Assembly: GCF_003464595.1 (NCBI RefSeq)
Contig: NZ_QRZF01000028.1
Location: 1-64,000 of the forward strand
Direction: 5' to 3'
Length of the DNA stretch: 64,000 nucleotides
Source of the DNA: Bacteroides intestinalis
GTDB taxonomy: Bacteria > Bacteroidota > Bacteroidia > Bacteroidales > Bacteroidaceae
Within the stretch, counting starts at the first letter, position 1. Every line of letters starts with the position of its first letter. The position numbers and the translations under genes were made by a program. The notes under the pieces are model-generated. The model made no database searches. It worked only from the letters and a program-made list of their open reading frames with translations, and was not told the DNA's origin. Shown in pieces: positions 16,492 to 24,881 of the stretch.

Positions 16492-17680
16492 TAAAAGTAC
16501 TCTTGGTAAAAGAGAAATTATTTGCTTGCTACTATTTGGATTTTTTGCATTTTCTCCATTTAGTACGTATCTGCTTATGGATATTTTGCATTTTCCTTTT
16601 TCAGCTCCAGAATTGTTTTTAATCCCATTTTTGTTTTTGCTGAAAAAACGAGTTTTATTATTATCCATTAATATTTATGCTTTAACTCTGTTTTTATGGT
16701 GTTTGTTTCTTTTGTTGATTCTTAGTGTTTTATGGGGTGTCTTTCCTTTAAATAGTCTATTGGGAACTTTGAGAATATATTTATATATGTTTTTTTGTAT
16801 GTCATGTTCTAATAAGAGCCAAGGGATTGCATTAGATAGCATAACATATATCTCTATAGGAACGATTGTAGGATGGATTGTTTGTTCTTATCTCACTATA
16901 TCTTTGTATTTGAATGGGGATAGTGAAACAGTTGCGGTTTGCGGAAATATGTTGGGTATACCATTAGCTATACTAATACCTGCATTGAAGAAGCAGTATA
17001 GAATATTCCTAATAGTTCTTTTTTTGTGCCTTATATTATCTTTAATGTCAGGTATGAGGCGTCAAATACTAATTTTTTTAGAATCTATATTTTTGTTTTT
17101 TCTATTTACCCAATGGAAAGAAAAAAAGAAAATAATGGCAATAGTTGGTTGCCTTATTTTTATGATAACGGTTTGTTTTGGCGATATTGAGAGTTATATG
17201 AAAGAAGAAGTACCTGTTCTATATTATCGGGTTTTTGATAAAACGGAACAGTTTATTTCTGGAGATACTAATGATGCAGACTCGGGTAGAGCGGATAATT
17301 TTTACAATTTTATAACTGATATTGATGAATATGTTTTGCCTCATGGTTTTGTCAGTAGAGATACGCTAAATCATGAGGTTGGTAAGTTTATAGATTTTCC
17401 ATTGTCTGAATTGTTTTATACTTTGGGATATGGGGCTATTGTGTTGCTTTTATGGTTGTTATTAATGTTTTATCGTGTATATAGGCTTTCAAGAAGATAT
17501 AATATTATTAACCTTAAGGTTTATATGAGCATGGCTATTGTAATGTTCTCTTTGCTCTTTTTAGAAGGAACATTTTTATCTTCTTCTTATACTGTACCAT
17601 TTACAGGCTACTGTTTGGGACAATTATATTATAATTCATGGAATATAAATTTAGAAAGAATATCAAATGAAAAAGTCTAA
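16460..17680 (+). CDS. Wzy-like polysaccharide polymerase
   Basis: A 406-residue polytopic protein with about ten hydrophobic segments and one large soluble loop (about residues 245-310, containing DSGRADNFYNF and the following DIDEYVLPHGF). The RxDxx motif plus a glycine-rich start of the next membrane helix recall O-antigen polymerases. It is the only such protein in the locus, so it is the best candidate for linking repeat units. Start could be 16460 or the in-frame ATG 16472; both overlap the previous gene. Confidence 0.75.
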   Translation: MSCCMVKLENDKSTLGKREIICLLLFGFFAFSPFSTYLLMDILHFPFSAPELFLIPFLFLLKKRVLLLSINIYALTLFLWCLFLLLILSVLWGVFPLNSLLGTLRIYLYMFFCMSCSNKSQGIALDSITYISIGTIVGWIVCSYLTISLYLNGDSETVAVCGNMLGIPLAILIPALKKQYRIFLIVLFLCLILSLMSGMRRQILIFLESIFLFFLFTQWKEKKKIMAIVGCLIFMITVCFGDIESYMKEEVPVLYYRVFDKTEQFISGDTNDADSGRADNFYNFITDIDEYVLPHGFVSRDTLNHEVGKFIDFPLSELFYTLGYGAIVLLLWLLLMFYRVYRLSRRYNIINLKVYMSMAIVMFSLLFLEGTFLSSSYTVPFTGYCLGQLYYNSWNINLERISNEKV

Positions 17681-18527
17681 AGATCTTTCTATAGTTCTGG
17701 GTTCTAAAAATCGTAAAGGACTAATCAAAGCTACCATTGACAGTATCAGAAATAATGGTTTTGATGGTACATTGGAAATTATTGTTGTTGACGGAGGTTC
17801 CACCGATGGAACTTGTGACTGGTTGGCAAAACAGACAGATGTTTTTACAATCGTTCAGCCAAATTATTCCATTGTTGCAGAAGACGGTGTCAAGAAAAGG
17901 GCACACTCATGGGGAGAGTTTATGAATATTGGTTTCAAATATGCTCATTCAGATTACATTTGTATGGTTAGTGATGATTTGATTCTTGCTCCGGGATGTC
18001 TTCAGAAAGGATATGATGAGATTAAAAGCCGTATTGAAGATGGTGAAAAAATAGGAGGAGGTGCATTTTTCTTTAGAGAATATCCCCGGCATGATTACTA
18101 TCGTGTAATTATGTTAGCAGAAAACAACGTGCACATTAATCATGGTATCTATTATAGACCGGCAATGGCGGATGTAAATTGGCTGGATGAGACAAATTAT
18201 AGTTTCTACTGTGCCGATGGGGATTTTACTATGCGTTTGAATAGAGCTGGTTGGAAAACAATAGCTTTAAAAGAATGTTTTGCTGCACATTTAGTGCATG
18301 CTCCAAAGAGTAAAAAGAGCATACCTCAGTGGCAATTGAGGGATATGGAAACATATCATAAAATGTATCCGGGAAAAGTTACTGATTCTGTATTGAAGCA
18401 CGAGCGACTCCCTAATATCAATACGAGGGAATTTTGGAAATATGCATTTAAGAATATTATTCTTGGATATATGTTAAAATATGTAGATAAGTATGAAAGG
18501 GTTGGGGGGATGTTAAAAAGATTGTAA
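17667..18527 (+). CDS. Family 2 glycosyltransferase
   Basis: A 286-residue GT-A enzyme. SIVLGSKNRKGLIKATIDS opens the fold, LEIIVVDGGSTDGT binds the nucleotide, and YICMVSDDLIL provides the metal-binding acidic pair. The acceptor-side FYCADGDFTMRLNRAGW is typical of GT2. It overlaps the polymerase by 14 bp and is followed by the broken acetyltransferase. Donor and acceptor are unknown. Confidence 0.88.
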   Translation: MKKSKDLSIVLGSKNRKGLIKATIDSIRNNGFDGTLEIIVVDGGSTDGTCDWLAKQTDVFTIVQPNYSIVAEDGVKKRAHSWGEFMNIGFKYAHSDYICMVSDDLILAPGCLQKGYDEIKSRIEDGEKIGGGAFFFREYPRHDYYRVIMLAENNVHINHGIYYRPAMADVNWLDETNYSFYCADGDFTMRLNRAGWKTIALKECFAAHLVHAPKSKKSIPQWQLRDMETYHKMYPGKVTDSVLKHERLPNINTREFWKYAFKNIILGYMLKYVDKYERVGGMLKRL

Positions 18528-18534
18528 ATGGGCT

Positions 18535-19118
18535 AACCACTTACATAACCATAATCAGATTAAGGTCAAAAGGCGTTGTGATAAAAGAACATCCACGATT
18601 TTGTGGCTTATAGCATTATAACCTATATCCATCCTCGAAAGTTCAAATAGGTGCGAATTGCATTATTGTGAGCGGTGGTTACAAAAATGAAATAGGGAGG
18701 AATAGTCACAGCCTATTTACGGTATACGAGGATGCTATGCTGAAAATAGGTGACTTTGTGTCAATGAGTGATGTTTCTATATCTTGCCGAAAAAGTGTTA
18801 TTATTGGCAATCATGTAACTATGGGTGGTGATGTATTGATTATTGACAGCAATGCGCACTGTCTTGATTGGTATAAAAGAAGACAGGAAAGAACTCAATA
18901 TCAAGACTTCTATCACGCAGGGGAGATTATTCATAGATCCAATCATTATAGAGGATGATGCCTTTATCGGCACCAGAACCATTATCACAAAAGGAGTGAC
19001 GATAGGAACACGATCAATAATAGTGGTTGGCAGTGTTGTTGTCTGCGATGTGCCACCTGATGAAATATGGGGTGGTAATCCCGCTAATTTCATAAAGAAA
19101 TGTAAAATGAAACAATGA
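18535..19118 (+). pseudogene. Broken hexapeptide acetyltransferase
   Basis: One beta-helix acetyltransferase can be reconstructed across two frames. Frame A (KGVVIKEHPRF, stop TAG at 18611-18613, then VQIGANCIIVSGG, KSVIIGNHVTMGGDVLIID) shifts near 18925-18945 into frame B (DPIIIEDDAFIGTRTIITKGVTIGTRSIIVVGSVV, WGGNPANFIKK, stop at 19118). The 5' end also lacks a start codon in frame. At least two independent lesions suggest real decay rather than one sequencing error. The fucosyltransferase start overlaps its stop by ATGA. Confidence 0.8.
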
Positions 19119-19990
19119 AAGAAGTTGTTGTATTGTTATATGGCGGCTTAGGGAATCAATTATTCCAGTATGTGTTTGGTGAATATATACGAGGAAAATA
19201 TAAACTTGATGTAAGATATGACTTGTCGTCATTTGGGCTTTTGCCCACGTTCAGAGATTATCAACTTGATACCATCATTAGTCATATTCCCGTCTACCAT
19301 ACAAATAGATTCTTCTTTAGTCGACATACTTATATGATTAGGAAACTCCTGCAATATTGTTTTAGATTAAAACCAGGTGTAAAATATATTAATGAGTTGA
19401 CAGACGATTTGGATGAATCAATATTTGAATCTTCCGGTTATAGTCTTATTTATTTGGACGGCTATTGGCAGGATAAGAGGTTTTTCACTTGGTGTTTTGA
19501 GAATCTTCCAGATTTAAAAATAAGTCCTCAATTAAATTTGCCTCAGGAATTAAGAAGTGATTATTCTTTTATAACAAATAACAATTGTATTTCAATGCAT
19601 GTGAGAAGAGGGGACTATCTGCTCAAAAATAATGCGGCATTAATGGCTTCATGCACTAAGGAGTATTTCTCTAAAGGACTTCAACGGCTACAGTCTTGCA
19701 CCGACAATCCAACTCTTGTGATTTTCTCGGATGATCCGGAATGGGTGAAATTAAATCTGCATTTTAGTGTCCCAATGAGAGTGATTGATAATAAAGATGT
19801 GGCTCCTTTTTGGTATATTTACTTAATGTCGTTATGCCGACATCAGATTATTTCAAATAGCACATTTAGCTGGTGGGGGACAGTGCTAAACTCTACCCCA
19901 GAACGGATTACTATTGCACCAAAGAAATGGTTTAATCATAAAGACAATCCCGAAATATATTTTGATAATTGGATTGTTCTGGACAATTGA
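19115..19990 (+). CDS. Alpha-1,2-fucosyltransferase (GT11)
   Basis: A 291-residue GT11 enzyme: N-terminal LYGGLGNQLFQYVFG, the GDP-fucose-binding HVRRGDY at residues 162-168, and ISNSTFSWWGTVL near the C-terminus are the family's conserved blocks. It should transfer L-fucose from the GDP-fucose made by Gmd and Fcl at the start of the locus, probably as a terminal or side-branch residue. Fucosylated capsules are common in Bacteroides. It begins inside the end of the decayed acetyltransferase. Confidence 0.93.
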   Translation: MKEVVVLLYGGLGNQLFQYVFGEYIRGKYKLDVRYDLSSFGLLPTFRDYQLDTIISHIPVYHTNRFFFSRHTYMIRKLLQYCFRLKPGVKYINELTDDLDESIFESSGYSLIYLDGYWQDKRFFTWCFENLPDLKISPQLNLPQELRSDYSFITNNNCISMHVRRGDYLLKNNAALMASCTKEYFSKGLQRLQSCTDNPTLVIFSDDPEWVKLNLHFSVPMRVIDNKDVAPFWYIYLMSLCRHQIISNSTFSWWGTVLNSTPERITIAPKKWFNHKDNPEIYFDNWIVLDN

Positions 19991-19997
19991 TAATCTT

Positions 19998-21005
19998 ATG
20001 AATTCATTATATAAGCAGTTACCGCTATTTAGTATAGTGGTACCCATTTATGGCGTCGAGGCATATTTGCCTAAATGCTTAGACAGTATATTGTCCCAAT
20101 CGTTCATTTATTTTGAAGCAATACTTGTAGATGATGGCTCTAAAGATAGTTGTCCCCAAATATGTGATGAATATGCAGCCAAGGACAATAGAATAAAAGT
20201 TGTTCATAAAGTAAATGGAGGTTTGGTTAGTGCCCGACAAACGGGTGTAGAGGTTGCGACAGGAAGATATGTTGTATGTGTGGATGGTGATGATTGGATT
20301 GGCCCGGAATATTTGAGATTGTTTGCAGACATTATATGTCAATATAAGGTTGACGTTATTGTTTGTGGACGCAAAAATGTAAAAGAGGAGGTGACAGAGG
20401 AACAAGTTAGTGGATGGAAGACCGGATTGTATAATCGGCAGCAAATGGAGAAAGAAATTTTTCCTTCATTGATTCAAACAAAACAGGCTAAATATTTTCC
20501 TCCTTCCCTTTGGGGAAAAGCTTTTAAAAAGTCCATTTACCAGCAGCAGCAGCTTGTGGACACTTTTGTTAATATGGGTGAAGATGGTGCTTGTACCATT
20601 CCTACTATTTATCATGCAGAATCATTGTATATATCAGATGCATGTGAGTACTTCTATAGAATCAATCAGAATTCAATGACAAATAATCGCAAACCTCTGT
20701 GTACGGATGGTCCTCGAATCATACACTATCATTTGTTGAAACAACTGGACATGGATAAATTCGATTTTCATGAGCAATTGTACAGAAAGACTGTTCATGA
20801 ACTTTTCTCAGTTGTGAAATCTCAATTTTACAAGCAACAGCACTTTTGGAAAACCAGAAAAGAAATTATCACGCTTATACAGCAAGAACCCTATAATGAG
20901 TGTTTGGAAAAATGTGCTTTTGGTGAATCAATAGCTGCCACACTTATGACCTTTTGCCTGCGGAGGCATTTATTATTTCCTATATATTTATTTAGTAAGT
21001 TTTGA
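19998..21005 (+). CDS. Family 2 glycosyltransferase
   Basis: A 335-residue GT-A enzyme. LFSIVVPIYGVEAYLPKCLDSIL, AILVDDGSKDS, NGGLVSARQTGVEVATG and VCVDGDDW form the full GT2 signature. I chose ATG 19998, 7 bp after the fucosyltransferase stop, because an upstream in-frame ATG would overlap that gene and add unrelated residues. The C-terminal 120 residues are helical and lysine-rich. Confidence 0.9.
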   Translation: MNSLYKQLPLFSIVVPIYGVEAYLPKCLDSILSQSFIYFEAILVDDGSKDSCPQICDEYAAKDNRIKVVHKVNGGLVSARQTGVEVATGRYVVCVDGDDWIGPEYLRLFADIICQYKVDVIVCGRKNVKEEVTEEQVSGWKTGLYNRQQMEKEIFPSLIQTKQAKYFPPSLWGKAFKKSIYQQQQLVDTFVNMGEDGACTIPTIYHAESLYISDACEYFYRINQNSMTNNRKPLCTDGPRIIHYHLLKQLDMDKFDFHEQLYRKTVHELFSVVKSQFYKQQHFWKTRKEIITLIQQEPYNECLEKCAFGESIAATLMTFCLRRHLLFPIYLFSKF

Positions 21006-21067
21006 TTTGCTATATGTATATATAAAACGACTGGTTGCATGAAACATAAAATACGGCAAATTGAATT

Positions 21068-22198
21068 GTGAATAAGAATATCCTTCATGTGGTGAACATT
21101 TATTTTGTTCTTCCATACTTCATTGGAGATCAGTTTAAGTATTTCAAGGAGAAAGGCTACAATATGAATGTGGTCTGTAGTCCCAGTGAATATTTGTCAG
21201 ATTATGCCCAAAAACAGGGATTTGAGTATCTGGAATCTCCTGTTAATCGGAATATTAGCATTGGCCAGGATTTTGATTCTATCCGAAATATCTGCAAGTT
21301 TATCAAGAAGCAAAAAATTGATATTGTTGTAGGTCATACCCCCAAAGGAGGTTTACTTGCTATGATAGCCGGTTGGCTGATGCGGGTGCCTGTCAGGATT
21401 TATGTGCGTCACGGCTTGGTGTATGAGACCAGTAAAGGGTTGAAGCGTTTCATGTTGATGTCCGTGGATAGGTTGGCTTCTTTCTGCTCTACCAAAGTGG
21501 TGTGTGTGAGCCCTTCTGTTCTTCGTAAAAGTATTGAGGATCATTTGGGCCCCCCAAAGAAGCAAATGATTTGGCATAAGGGTACTTGCAATGGGATAGA
21601 TACGTTGAATCACTTTAATCCTGCTGAGATTGTTCCGACAAGGCTTACAGATTTGAAAGCAAGGTATGGCATTGGGGAAGAAGACTTTGTAATTGGCTAT
21701 TCCGGTCGTTTGGTCAAAGATAAAGGTATTATAGAATTAGTCCATGCGTTCGATAAATTGCAACAAGCTGATAATTGTAAGTTGTTGCTTGTAGGTATGT
21801 TTGAGGAGCGTGATGCATTACCTGAAGATATACAAGAACGTATTCTGAACGATTCTCGAATTATTTATACAGGCTTCATTAATGGTGGTATGGAGTACTT
21901 TTATTCAATGATGGATATATATGTGCTTGCCTCTTATCGTGAAGGTTTTCCTACCGGGGTATTGGAAGCTCAGGCGATGGAAAAGCCTGTCATTACGACG
22001 CGTGTCACTGGTTGCTGTGATTCTATTATTGATGGGAGAACGGGGTTTTTTGTCAATAACACCGCAGAAGATATTGCGGAAAAAATTGATAAAATTCGTT
22101 TGGATAAAGTTATTGATGGTTGTGAAGGGCGTAAGTGGGTGATAGAAAACTTTGATAGTCGGTTAGTTTGGAAAGAGATAGAGAAATTGTATGTCTAA
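21068..22198 (+). CDS. Family 4 glycosyltransferase
   Basis: A 376-residue GT-B enzyme starting at GTG 21068. GHTPKGGLLAMIAG lies in the first domain, VIGYSGRLVKDKGI opens the second, and EGFPTGVLE supplies the E-x7-E motif of GT4. Similar enzymes often add the second sugar to the lipid-linked primer. The gene ends 5 bp before the gmd remnant. Confidence 0.92.
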   Translation: MNKNILHVVNIYFVLPYFIGDQFKYFKEKGYNMNVVCSPSEYLSDYAQKQGFEYLESPVNRNISIGQDFDSIRNICKFIKKQKIDIVVGHTPKGGLLAMIAGWLMRVPVRIYVRHGLVYETSKGLKRFMLMSVDRLASFCSTKVVCVSPSVLRKSIEDHLGPPKKQMIWHKGTCNGIDTLNHFNPAEIVPTRLTDLKARYGIGEEDFVIGYSGRLVKDKGIIELVHAFDKLQQADNCKLLLVGMFEERDALPEDIQERILNDSRIIYTGFINGGMEYFYSMMDIYVLASYREGFPTGVLEAQAMEKPVITTRVTGCCDSIIDGRTGFFVNNTAEDIAEKIDKIRLDKVIDGCEGRKWVIENFDSRLVWKEIEKLYV

Positions 22199-22203
22199 GT
22201 TGG

Positions 22204-22477
22204 GTTCGCGAGCTTGCCACTTTGGCATTTTATGAGGTTGGTATTAAACTTCGCTGGGAAGGTGAAGGGGAATGAGAAAGGTTTTGGTCTAAAAACAGGT
22301 AATGTATTGGGCGAGGTTAATCCTAGATATTTTCGTTCTTGTGAAGTGGGACAATTATTGGGTGATCCGACAAAAGTACAGACTCTGCTGGGGTGGAATC
22401 TAACGAAAACCAGTTTTCCTGAATTAGTGAGAATAATGGTTGAATATGATATGAGCTTTGTGAAAAAGATCGGATGA
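22204..22477 (+). pseudogene. Decayed C-terminus of a GDP-mannose 4,6-dehydratase
   Basis: From 22204 one frame reads VRELATLAFYEVGIKLRWEG and stops; a frame shift then continues as KGFGLKTGNVLGEVNPRYF, QLLGDPTKVQTLLGWNLTKTSF, LVRIMVEYDM to a TGA. This aligns with the intact Gmd in this window ([41 protein letters not shown]). Only the last quarter of the gene remains. It is a separate, diverged copy, not a recent duplicate. Confidence 0.85.
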
Positions 22478-22613
22478 TTCCTAATAGTGAAGTATATGGA
22501 TTGTTGGCTGATAGGCTGGGATGGAAGTAGTCTGGTCTGATTTAGCTATAAAATCTCTTTATGATATCCTATCATATGTACAGGATCTTTCTAAAAAACA
22601 TGTTTACTTATGA
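22477..22613 (+). pseudogene. Toxin-antitoxin remnant (antitoxin tail plus RelE/ParE N-terminus)
   Basis: The frame at 22477-22530 encodes IPNSEVYGLLADRLGWK then stop, like the end or core of small ParE-associated antitoxins. Overlapping its stop, ATG 22521 opens a 30-codon frame, MEVVWSDLAIKSLYDILSYV..., which matches the N-terminus of RelE/ParE toxins but stops at 22611-22613, about a third of the usual length. The antitoxin start is gone because it is fused to the gmd remnant. Recognition is from short motifs, so confidence is moderate. Confidence 0.5.
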
Positions 22614-22721
22614 GGATAGAATTGAAGTGATAATAATATGGGATGGCCGACAAGAATATTGTCGACCACAAGATTTTCTTATTAAACAATAAGTATTCAT
22701 TTTTTTATTTCTGCAATTTTT

Positions 22722-23741
22722 ATGAATATTCTTATTACGGGAATTCACGGTTTCGTGGGTTCCAATCTTGTTGTGTCTTTAAAGGATCATCATGTCCTTT
22801 ATGGGCTTGATATTATTACACCAAAGAAAGAAGGAGTGATGAAAACTTTCTCTTGGAAAGATATCGAAACGACTACTTTTCCGATGCAGCAATTGCCACA
22901 GTTTGATGCTATCGTTCATTTGGCCGGTAAAGCCCATGATACGAAAAATCAATCGGCTGCACAGGTATATTTTGATATCAATACAGGATTGACCCAGAAG
23001 ATTTTTGATTTCTTTTTGAAATCTAAAGCGAAGAAATTTGTATTATTTAGCTCTGTGAAGGCTGCTGCTGATAGTGTAGTGGGGAATGTGCTAAGGGAGG
23101 ATGTGATACCGACACCGGTGGGACCTTACGGAGAGAGTAAGATTGCAGCGGAGAATTATATAAAGGAACATTTTATTTTATCTACCACCTGCCCCTACGG
23201 CTACTCCATCTCTGGAGAGGAAGAGAATGGAAAATACTCCGGTAAACAAGTGTATATATTGAGGCCTTGTATGATTCACGGTCCGGGTAATAAAGGTAAT
23301 CTGAATTTACTCTATAATGTAGTGAAGAAAGGGATTCCCTGGCCTTTGGGAGATTTTGAGAATAAGCGGTCATTTACTTCTGTGGATAATCTTTGCTATG
23401 TAGTAGAAGGTTTATTGACTAAAGACGTAGCGAGTGGTATTTATCACATGGGTGATGATGAAGTTCTATCTACGAATGAACTGATAGCCCTTATGTGTAA
23501 AGCTATGGGTAAGAAGCCTCACATCTGGAAAATGAACAGGAAAATGATGGAGGTTTGCGCAGGATTGGGTACGCTGCTTCATCTACCTTTGAATACAGAG
23601 CGGTTGAGAAAACTGACTGAGAATTACGTGGTAAGTAATGAGAAAATAAAATCTGCCCTTGGTATTAACAGGATGCCTGTCCGTGCAGCGGATGGAATAA
23701 TGAAAACGATTCGCAGTTTTACCACGGAAAGCACAGAGTAA
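22722..23741 (+). CDS. NAD-dependent nucleotide-sugar epimerase/reductase of the capsule primer sugar
   Basis: A 339-residue SDR beginning LITGIHGFVGSN, with VLFSSVKAAAD (Ser), GPYGESKIAAE (Tyr-Lys) and YILRPCMIHGPGN. Genes of this type directly precede the WecA/WbpL-like transferase at the end of many Bacteroides capsule loci and probably make UDP-QuiNAc or UDP-FucNAc for it. Residues about 150-173 form an extra serine/glycine/glutamate-rich stretch between EHFI and KQVYILRP that looks inserted. A 108-bp AT-rich gap separates it from the relics upstream. Confidence 0.85.
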   Translation: MNILITGIHGFVGSNLVVSLKDHHVLYGLDIITPKKEGVMKTFSWKDIETTTFPMQQLPQFDAIVHLAGKAHDTKNQSAAQVYFDINTGLTQKIFDFFLKSKAKKFVLFSSVKAAADSVVGNVLREDVIPTPVGPYGESKIAAENYIKEHFILSTTCPYGYSISGEEENGKYSGKQVYILRPCMIHGPGNKGNLNLLYNVVKKGIPWPLGDFENKRSFTSVDNLCYVVEGLLTKDVASGIYHMGDDEVLSTNELIALMCKAMGKKPHIWKMNRKMMEVCAGLGTLLHLPLNTERLRKLTENYVVSNEKIKSALGINRMPVRAADGIMKTIRSFTTESTE

Positions 23742-23776
23742 TACGGAGTTTCTAACCTACTTATAAATTGTAAATC

Positions 23777-24727
23777 GTGTATTATATCATTATATTAGTT
23801 CTGCTTTTTATAACAGAACTTTTTTATTTTAGAGTGGCTGATAAGTTTAATATCATTGATAAGCCCAATGAGCGTAGTTCTCATTCACGGATAACTTTGC
23901 GTGGCGGCGGAATTATCTTCTATTGTGGAGCTTTGGTTTATTTCCTGAGTAGTCATTGGGAGTATCCATGGTTTATGCTGGCATTGACTTTAATAACATT
24001 TATCAGTTTTGTAGATGATATTCGTTCTACTTCTCAAGGTTTGAGGTTGGTGTTTCACTTTACTGCTATGGCTTTAATATTTTACCAGTGGGGCTTGTTT
24101 TCGCTTTCTTGGTGGTGGGTTATCATAGCTTTGATTATTTGCACGGGCATCATCAATGCTTATAACTTTATGGATGGCATCAATGGTATCACTGGTGGTT
24201 ATTCATTGGTTATCCTCGGTGCACTAACTTATATCAATTCTGAGATTACTACTTTTGTTGAACCGGCTTTGATTAATACCGTTCTTTGTTCAGTTTTGGT
24301 CTTTTGCTTTTTTAATTTCCGTAAGAAAGCTAAGTGTTTTGCGGGTGATGTCGGTTCGGTCAGTATCGCTTTTATTCTTCTTTTTCTGATAGGGAGACTC
24401 ATTATTAAAACAGAAGATTTCAGCTGGATAATTTTATTGGCAGTTTATGGGGTAGATAGTGTTCTGACGATTATTCATCGCCTGATACTTCATGAGAATA
24501 TTAGTTTGCCTCATCGGAAACACATGTACCAATTGATGGCGAATGAATTAAAAATGCCACATGTGAGGGTTTCGCTTGTTTATATGGCAGTGCAGGCTAT
24601 TGTAATTGTGGGATATATAATGTGTTTGGATTATGGTTATTGGTATCTGTTCGGTACGATTCTGCTGTTAAGCCTCTTTTATATCTGTTTTATGAATAAA
24701 TATTTTGGATTGCATCAATCATCATAG
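23777..24727 (+). CDS. WecA/WbpL-family undecaprenyl-phosphate sugar-1-phosphate transferase
   Basis: A 316-residue polytopic transferase starting at GTG 23777. FISFVDDIRST is the Mg-binding aspartate pair, INAYNFMDGINGITGG and CFAGDVGSVSIAF are cytoplasmic active-site loops, and LPHRKHMYQ is the basic loop of the family. It starts the repeat unit by moving an HexNAc-1-phosphate to undecaprenyl phosphate at the inner membrane. It is the last gene of the capsule operon, before a strong terminator. Confidence 0.92.
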   Translation: MYYIIILVLLFITELFYFRVADKFNIIDKPNERSSHSRITLRGGGIIFYCGALVYFLSSHWEYPWFMLALTLITFISFVDDIRSTSQGLRLVFHFTAMALIFYQWGLFSLSWWWVIIALIICTGIINAYNFMDGINGITGGYSLVILGALTYINSEITTFVEPALINTVLCSVLVFCFFNFRKKAKCFAGDVGSVSIAFILLFLIGRLIIKTEDFSWIILLAVYGVDSVLTIIHRLILHENISLPHRKHMYQLMANELKMPHVRVSLVYMAVQAIVIVGYIMCLDYGYWYLFGTILLLSLFYICFMNKYFGLHQSS

Positions 24728-24741
24728 AAAATCAATAAATG

Positions 24742-24781
24742 AAAGCCGCCATCCCGAAATCATCCGGATAGCGGCTTTTTT
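24742..24781 (+). terminator. Rho-independent terminator of the capsule operon
   Basis: AAGCCGC-C-ATCC pairs with GGAT-A-GCGGCTT around a 9-nt loop, followed by a run of T. It lies 15 bp after the last capsule gene stop. Confidence 0.9.
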
Positions 24782-24784
24782 AAA

Positions 24785-24809
24785 ATAGTGCGTTTATCAA
24801 ACGCACTAT
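24785..24809. repeat. Perfect 11-bp inverted repeat upstream of proS
   Basis: ATAGTGCGTTT and AAACGCACTAT flank a 3-nt loop (ATC), immediately after the capsule terminator and about 15 bp before a TACTTTTG (24825-24832) that may be the proS -7 box. It could be an operator or part of a double terminator. Confidence 0.6.
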
Positions 24810-24881
24810 TCACGCAATTTTTTGTACTTTTGCCGACTGTTTAATAGACACATCCGAAAAAACTTTAAAAAACGAAATAAA

